Of a DNA stretch of 64,000 nt, positions 58,820-64,000 are shown one piece after another. A program made the position numbers and the translations under genes. The notes below the pieces were generated by a model. That model had not been told where the DNA came from. It saw nothing but the letters and a program-made list of their open reading frames with translations, and did not search any database. The stretch comes from Laetiporus sulphureus 93-53. Taxonomy: Eukaryota; Basidiomycota; Agaricomycetes; Polyporales; Laetiporaceae. Numbering within the stretch: position 1 is the first letter of the stretch; each line of letters starts with the position of its first letter. The DNA lies in the NCBI RefSeq assembly GCF_001632365.1, contig NW_024468593.1, forward strand, positions 41,251-105,250. Direction: 5' to 3'.

Positions 58820-61807
58820 TCACGCTTCGCTGTGCCATCCCTCGCCCTGCGCCGCCGTTTCCGCACGCTCCTGCGTCCGGTTCGCCCAGCCTTCGGGGCG
58901 GCCCACATTCTGCAGTATCGCCGATTCGCGTTTGCCTACGACCTTGAACTGTCCCGTCTTCTCATCCGCGCGGCTCTTTGTGTTCGACGCCTCCTCCTTC
59001 TTTCGGTGGAATAGCTCCTGCAGCACCTGCGTCCGGCTTGTGTCCTCGCTCGTCTTCGCCTCGTTCATCCGGTCCCGCACTCCGACTAGCTGTCCATCGA
59101 CATATTCAAGCCCGGTCCGCACTGCGTCCGCGACCACCTTCTGCAGCTGCTTCTTCACGAGACCCGTTGCGAGCGGACGCAATGTCTTGTAAAGCAGATC
59201 ATGCTTTGAATCGCGGATGGAGAACTTGAGTGTCGCCACCTTCACATGCACGTTCTTGACATGAAACACCGAGCGCTGGTCCTTTCCCGCGCTCGCAATA
59301 TGTGCCGTGACAGTGAGACCCTGCCCGCCGAGCAGTACATCTGCGATGCCGGAGTCAGAGAGCTTCGGGAAGCCAGACTTCTTGCGGAAGTAGAAGGCGA
59401 CATCTCGCATGTCCGCCTGGATCTGCGAGAAGGTGAGCGTAAACTCGTGACGACCCTCATCTCTACAGGAATGCCGTCAGTCATTTCACACAAAACACAA
59501 GCAAGAAGATAACATACTGAATGGCGTCATACATGCTGAACTTCACGAAGTTGTGAGCCTCGAATGAAATGAGGTTCGGGAGCAGGTTGCGGCCCGACAA
59601 CGCGAGGTTCTCAATCACGAGGTCGATTGCATCGTCGGTGTACTCGATGCGCGGGATCGGGACGTAGCCTACCTACACGACGACTCGCATGAGGACGATA
59701 TCTGGGCAGTACAAGACGGTTGCCACGTACCTCATCAACGACAGTCGGCAGGATGACCTTCCGAACGTCCATCCAGAGCTCAGGCTTGAACTTCAGGCTA
59801 CCTTCGCTGTCGAACAAGAGGTCCTTCGTGAGGCGCGCCCAGTCATTGCCAAACCTGCCAATTGCTCAGCGAGCATGGACAAACTACGAATAGTTGCGAT
59901 GTACCTCTGATTGAGCGGATCCTCGCCGAATGCCGTGAACCAATCCGTGAGGCTAGAGAACAGGTTGTTGAAGTGACCTTGATACTTGCCGTCGTAGAAT
60001 TGACGGCCAGTATCCATCAACTGGTTCGCCTCGTCATTGCATTGAGGCTCAAGCACAAAGCCCGGCTCAAGCAGTACCTGCAACACATTCTCGGTAATTC
60101 TGCCATTGCGAGCTGATGTATGCAATCAAAGCTCACCTTATGAGCATATACATCGCATGTGCGGAACCAATTCTTCAGCTCCTGATCGTTCTGCGCGTCT
60201 TGGTAGAGAGTCTGCATGGCGTCGCCAATGACCGCGAGACTCATGCCGTTTGCAAAGCGCTCGAGTAGGGTGCGGAGCTCCCCCGTGGCCTGCTGCATGG
60301 AGTTGTCACTCGTCATCTGGTTATGCGAGTCCTTCGCTATGGTCGCGACAGCAATCAGTATTCAGCATGAATGCAAAGGCTAACGAGCGTAGTCACACCT
60401 TGACTCGCAGCAGTCTTGCCGTGGCTCGCGTACTCCTCTAAGAACCCAAGAAGCCAGGTGATGCTCTCCTGGTAGTCTTTGTGGTTCTGGCACTCAATAA
60501 TGACCTTCTTGCCGCGATAGATGAACTGATCACGACGCTCTGGCGGAAAGTATTCCTCGCTGAGGAAGCGCTTTGCGCGGTCGTAGTGTTCGTTCGCCTT
60601 GTCCTTATGCCCTTGTGGGACACGGTCGACGAGGTTGTCCTATGGTGGGAGCTGTCAAGATGCACGGCGGCGCGAGATGATGTGCATATACTCACTCTGA
60701 TGCCGCGGACCTTGCCCATGAGACCATTTTTCTTCGCTTGCGCGTCTTGTTCGTTATCGGGAACGGGGTCACCACCGACAGCATCGAGTGTTTCGTCCGT
60801 TTGGCGGTTCGCTTCCTCCTGCACAGGACCATCAGCGATGTGAGGGTTTCAAGCGAAGCTTCAACTTACCGTCCCGTGGTCAACGAACTCGTCCTTGCGA
60901 GCGTTCACTTCATCAATCGCCTGCGCACCACTCTTGATCTCGCCGTTCCCTTGCTTCACGGTCGCACCTTGGCCCAGATCATCCTTTGGGTGTTGAGATA
61001 CGCGTGTCTCGGTGCCCGGGATGCGAGCTTCGAGAACCTGGGATACGAACCATGTCGCTCAGTCGACTATATGAGCATATATGCGTGTTAAAATCACCGG
61101 AGTCTCGTCTAGGCCAGCCACTCGGCCGCCGTCGGTGATAAACTGATCTCGGGGAGCAGAGTCGTCGACGCGAGAAAGACGCTCAGGGTCCGGGCGCGCA
61201 GCCTCTGCGACCTTGCCTGCACCGCGAGCGAGGAGGTCACGTCCGATGACGGAGAAGTCAGCGAGGAGCTTGCGGACTTCCGCGTTGGTGAGAATGAGGG
61301 AAAGAAGGGTGCGTAGATGCTGGACGGCCTGCACGCCGTCGGCCTTTGCCTTCTCCTGGCCTATGGGAACAATCTCGTTAGGATCCTTCTTAGCGGCATC
61401 AGTGTTCACGTCGCGAGTGTGCCAGATAAAGTTCTGGAAGAGCTCGTCCTCGTTCTTATTCTTGACCATGAGGCGGGCGGTCTCGATGATATCGCGCGAG
61501 TCCTGAATGAGACGCTGCCCATCTCGGGAGAGCTGGCTGAGATCGACAGGAGAATTTCTGATTGCGTAGGTGAGGGCAGAGTCGATCTGGGCATTGGAGG
61601 GCATGCGACCCTGGCGGAAGGCCTCGATGACGCCGTACAAGTGGAGCTTGCGGTCGACATCGGCAGCCTGTTGCGCCTTGTCGTGCGGTTGCACCACGGA
61701 GCCCTGCGTATGCAGCAATGAATACCACGAGCCGATAGAGATTGGAAGATGCGACGTACGGCGAGCGGGTGGTCAGAAATGTCTTTGGGAGCTTGTGGGA
61801 GAGACAT
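58820..61807 (-). CDS. HAM1-like protein (HAM1 N- and C-terminal domains, DUF5923/DUF4449)
   Basis: The start MSLPQAPKDISDHPLA at 61807 is followed by an intron (GTACGT...CGCAG) and by GSVVQPHDKAQQAADVDRKL and IEAFRQGRMPSNAQIDSALT, then YAIRNSPVDLSQLSRDGQRL. These are typical of the fungal HAM1-like N-terminal domain. Later exons give PERRDQFIYRGKKVIIECQN, FGEDPLNQRFGNDW, NLALSGRNLLPNLISFEAHN, ADMRDVAFYFRKKSGFPKLS, DSGIADVLLGGQGLTVTAHI and the C-terminal DUF4449 domain (VHVKVATLKFSIRDSKHDLL), ending GEGWHSEA. The DUF4449 part recalls lipid-binding BPI/TULIP-like folds. HAM-type genes were named from hyphal anastomosis mutants, but for this family the biochemical role is not firmly known. Introns are short and no lesion was seen. 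It diverges from the DUF3669 gene. Confidence 0.85.
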
Positions 61808-62100
61808 AGCGGGTCGTGGACAGGAAGAGAAGGGAGGTCGTGAGGGTTATAGGACAAGAAGACACCAGTCGAAACGAACACGAACCTGACAGCTTGGGGC
61901 TTATATGGCGCGAACCACCGGCCTCCGAGTGACGATACGTACGACGTCACAGCGCGCAGCCCCCAAGTGGCCTCTCTCCATGATGTCACGCTGCCCACTG
62001 TCAGTCCGTACCTCTGCTCACGTGCTGGCGACAGCCCAGCGGAAGAGGCCGGGACCGCGAACAAGACTAAGCCGTTGATAGCGGGAGGTGAGAGGTCGCG
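61808..62100. promoter_or_regulatory. Short bidirectional promoter (HAM1-like / DUF3669 gene)
   Basis: The two genes start back to back with 293 nt between start codons (longer if the DUF3669 gene uses a later ATG). No TATA box recognised. The 61,910-62,040 part is GC-rich and includes the CACGTG E-box-like hexamer at about 62,020. Confidence 0.5.
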
Positions 62101-63309
62101 ATGGTGGCGGGCGATGCAGCGGTGAGGCCGTTGCCAAACATGCGCAAACTCATCATTGGCAGCCATACTTATATGAATCTGTCTGGGGAAGAAACAATTA
62201 TGTGCGCAATGACTGGGATTGCAGGCCCACATGCTGTAAGCGCCGTATTCGCAAACTCCTTGTCCGCAACGATCATGCAGCCGTCTCACCTTTCCGACAC
62301 TGCGAATCGTGAGGTCCAGCCCGGCGACCCCGTCTGTATAGGTCGCGGTAGCTTCGCCGCGGTGTACGTGATTCCGATCCTTGGTGCTCCGTTCGCATAC
62401 AAGCAAGTCCATCACAGCGACACGGACTCTGATGCCCTTCTGCACGAATATCGCGCCTTGGTAAAACTATATTCTATCTGCGACTTGGATTCATTCTTTG
62501 TGCTTCCCCGTCCACTCGGTTTCTTCGACCCCAACACAAAGCAGTTCTTGTCTTCCACGCCATCCTCGTCCTCCTGGCCGCGTGGCCGTCATGAACGTCC
62601 CCTGATTATGCCGGATGCATTCGGTCCATTCACGGGGGCGACGTATGCTATGGAACGAGTCTTTGCTTTGCCCTTGGTCGCCGCCCGAGTCATAAGAGAG
62701 CATTTCTACGGTCTTGCTGCAGCTTCCGTTCGTGCCGGGCCTACTCTGTGCAGGCTATATTTCGGCAAGGACTTCACAAATGCTCCCCAATCTCGATTCG
62801 TTAACACCGCTAACTTTCCTCTGGATGTTGCGAGGTATCGCCTTTTGACGGAGCGAGTGCCCGGCCTGGAGACAGCAGAGCAGGTTGCCTTTGGCATGGG
62901 AGAGATGCTGGGCCGTATACACTGGCATGGGTCCTATGATGCTCGGGACGTCGAGTTCGTGCTTGGAGGTGATGGAATCAGTGGTTTCTGCTACTTCGTC
63001 ATTGACTTTAACCAGGTGCGTGTAAGGATTGTGAAGGAATGATACAATGCATCTGAAATACAATGATCGCAGATGCGTACTTGGAAGAAGACTGTCGAAG
63101 AGCTCGGGACCCTGGTTTCATCATTCTTCGCCAATGACCCGTACTACCCACGCCCTAGACCTTCGGATCCCCTGTACATGGCATTCAAGAACGGCTACTC
63201 GTCCGCGTACTCCTCTCAGGCCGGCTGCCATGCCATCGACACCGCATTCCTCCATGACATTGAAATTGAGCAAGCTCGGCGTGATCGTGCTGTATCTGGT
63301 ACTCAGTAG
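62101..63309 (+). CDS. DUF3669 domain protein
   Basis: Two exons (up to 63015, then 63073-63309) with a 57-nt intron join DFNQ to MRTWKKTVEELGT in phase. With the longest start the protein has 383 residues. The region VCIGRGSFAAVYVIPILGAP followed by AYKQVHHSD resembles a kinase-like Gly-rich loop. The C-terminal FVIDFNQ MRTW...LVSSFFANDPYYPRPRPSDP LYMAFKNGY is the core of the fungal DUF3669 family, whose members are often annotated as zinc-finger or kinase-like proteins. Function is not known. The true start may be a later ATG (62140, or the one in MCAMTGIAGPHAV near 62200), since the N-terminal 35 residues are not conserved-looking and the first ATG lies close to the GC-rich promoter. Confidence 0.78.
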
Positions 63310-64000
63310 GGTCAGTTCGCGAGCCGAAAATTTTCATATCGTCTCCGCCTCCTACGTCGCGCGCTCTCCAATAGATCTCTAAGCAGCAAATGCGCTTGGC
63401 GTTGCATCTGCGCTCTCTCTCTCATCCTGTGCGGGAAATCGGAGCAATCGAGCGTTTGCTTACTTCCCTTCATCTCCGTTAGTGTCGACGCAACGTGATG
63501 AAGGGGTACCACAACCAATGTGCTTACCTGACTGTGCCCACAAGGCATCTCCGCTTATGCCTACAACATACGATAGATTCACATCCACTCTGCGCATATT
63601 GCATACCGTTGTTCATGCACAGCCGTGCGCACATGTCAACATTGTCCTGAATGGTTGTATTACATAGCTACATGGAAGTAATATATTCAGGGTACATTGT
63701 AAAAATGTTGCGCATAAAGCACAAAAAAAGGCTGACCGTATATAATCTATGACTTAGTGAAATATATAGAGGTAAGTTGTGCGGACAGTTTCGCTGATCA
63801 GTTCTGAATGTGAATTCAGTTGTTGGTGAGAATGATAAATGATGAGGAGACAGTCAAGCAGATGGAAAAGGCAGGGTTAACTTAGGCATGTGCTCGTATG
63901 CCATTCGAATCTAACCATGCAAATTTTGATCAGAAATGGCAGCAAGTGGAAGCAAAATCTGAGCGTGCAGAACCGAAAGGGACATGTTGAGCTCGTCAAA
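63310..64000. other. Right-end intergenic sequence
   Basis: No gene recognised in the last 690 nt. It should include the 3' UTR of the DUF3669 gene. It becomes AT-rich after about 63,650. Confidence 0.45.

Noticed and set aside
61456..62445. 329-codon minus-strand open frame running from the DUF3669 gene through the promoter into HAM1
   Set aside because: It crosses the promoter and reads the HAM1 gene in a wrong frame. The real proteins on both sides explain the sequence better.
1..64000. tRNA, rRNA and CRISPR signals
   Set aside because: No tRNA clover-leaf with matching A and B boxes, no rRNA stretch and no regularly spaced repeats were seen by eye.

Overview
This is a 64-kb stretch of nuclear DNA from a filamentous basidiomycete, most likely an agaricomycete (mushroom or polypore group). 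The evidence is dense short spliceosomal introns (about 45-75 nt, GT...AG) that must be removed to join conserved protein families, plus families typical of these fungi: RlpA-like secreted proteins, a DUF3669 protein, HAM1-like proteins and a fungal seven-helix membrane protein. Exon joins were worked out by hand; where total exon length divides by three this is stated, and it supports the model. Nothing was searched against a database.

Layout. 0-4.3 kb: the 3' end of a DUF2358/C6orf136-like gene and a complete ULA1 (NEDD8-activating E1 regulatory subunit) with one unusually long intron. 4.9-7.4 kb: a hexose-transporter pseudogene with two in-frame stops and two probable frameshifts. 9.5-21.6 kb: a locus that looks like an isoprenoid metabolite cluster, with GGPP synthase (-), cytochrome P450 (+), a UbiA-family membrane prenyltransferase or cyclase (-), a DHA2-type MFS exporter (+) and a 7-TM protein (+). 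22.8-23.5 kb: PSF1 (GINS complex). 24.6-37 kb: a gene-poor, repeat-rich island holding four small secreted RlpA-like (double-psi beta-barrel) genes. Two of these lie in a recent 1.4-kb tandem duplication. The island also has relic duplicated segments, a possible PSF1 relic and an inverted-repeat transposon. 37.8-45.3 kb: a 2,351-residue protein joining a ZNFX1/NFX1-type SF1 helicase to three CbbX-like AAA+ domains. 45.7-50.2 kb: three conserved or unknown genes. 51.9-53.9 kb: a LENG1-like CIR_N protein and a cyclophilin. 58.8-63.3 kb: a HAM1-like gene and a DUF3669 gene that diverge from a short shared promoter.

Functional picture. Housekeeping genes (ULA1, PSF1, LENG1, cyclophilin, HAM1) alternate with two accessory blocks. 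In the first, GGPP synthase would make the C20 diphosphate, the UbiA-type enzyme would cyclise it or transfer it, the P450 would oxidise the product and the MFS pump would export it; no classical soluble terpene synthase is visible. The second is the expanding RlpA island. The most interesting single gene is the helicase-AAA+ fusion, whose animal helicase relative ZNFX1 is an RNA-sensing antiviral factor. Two non-autonomous elements (15.4 and 28.3 kb) share the terminus CATCAGGAAAA and appear to belong to one MITE family.
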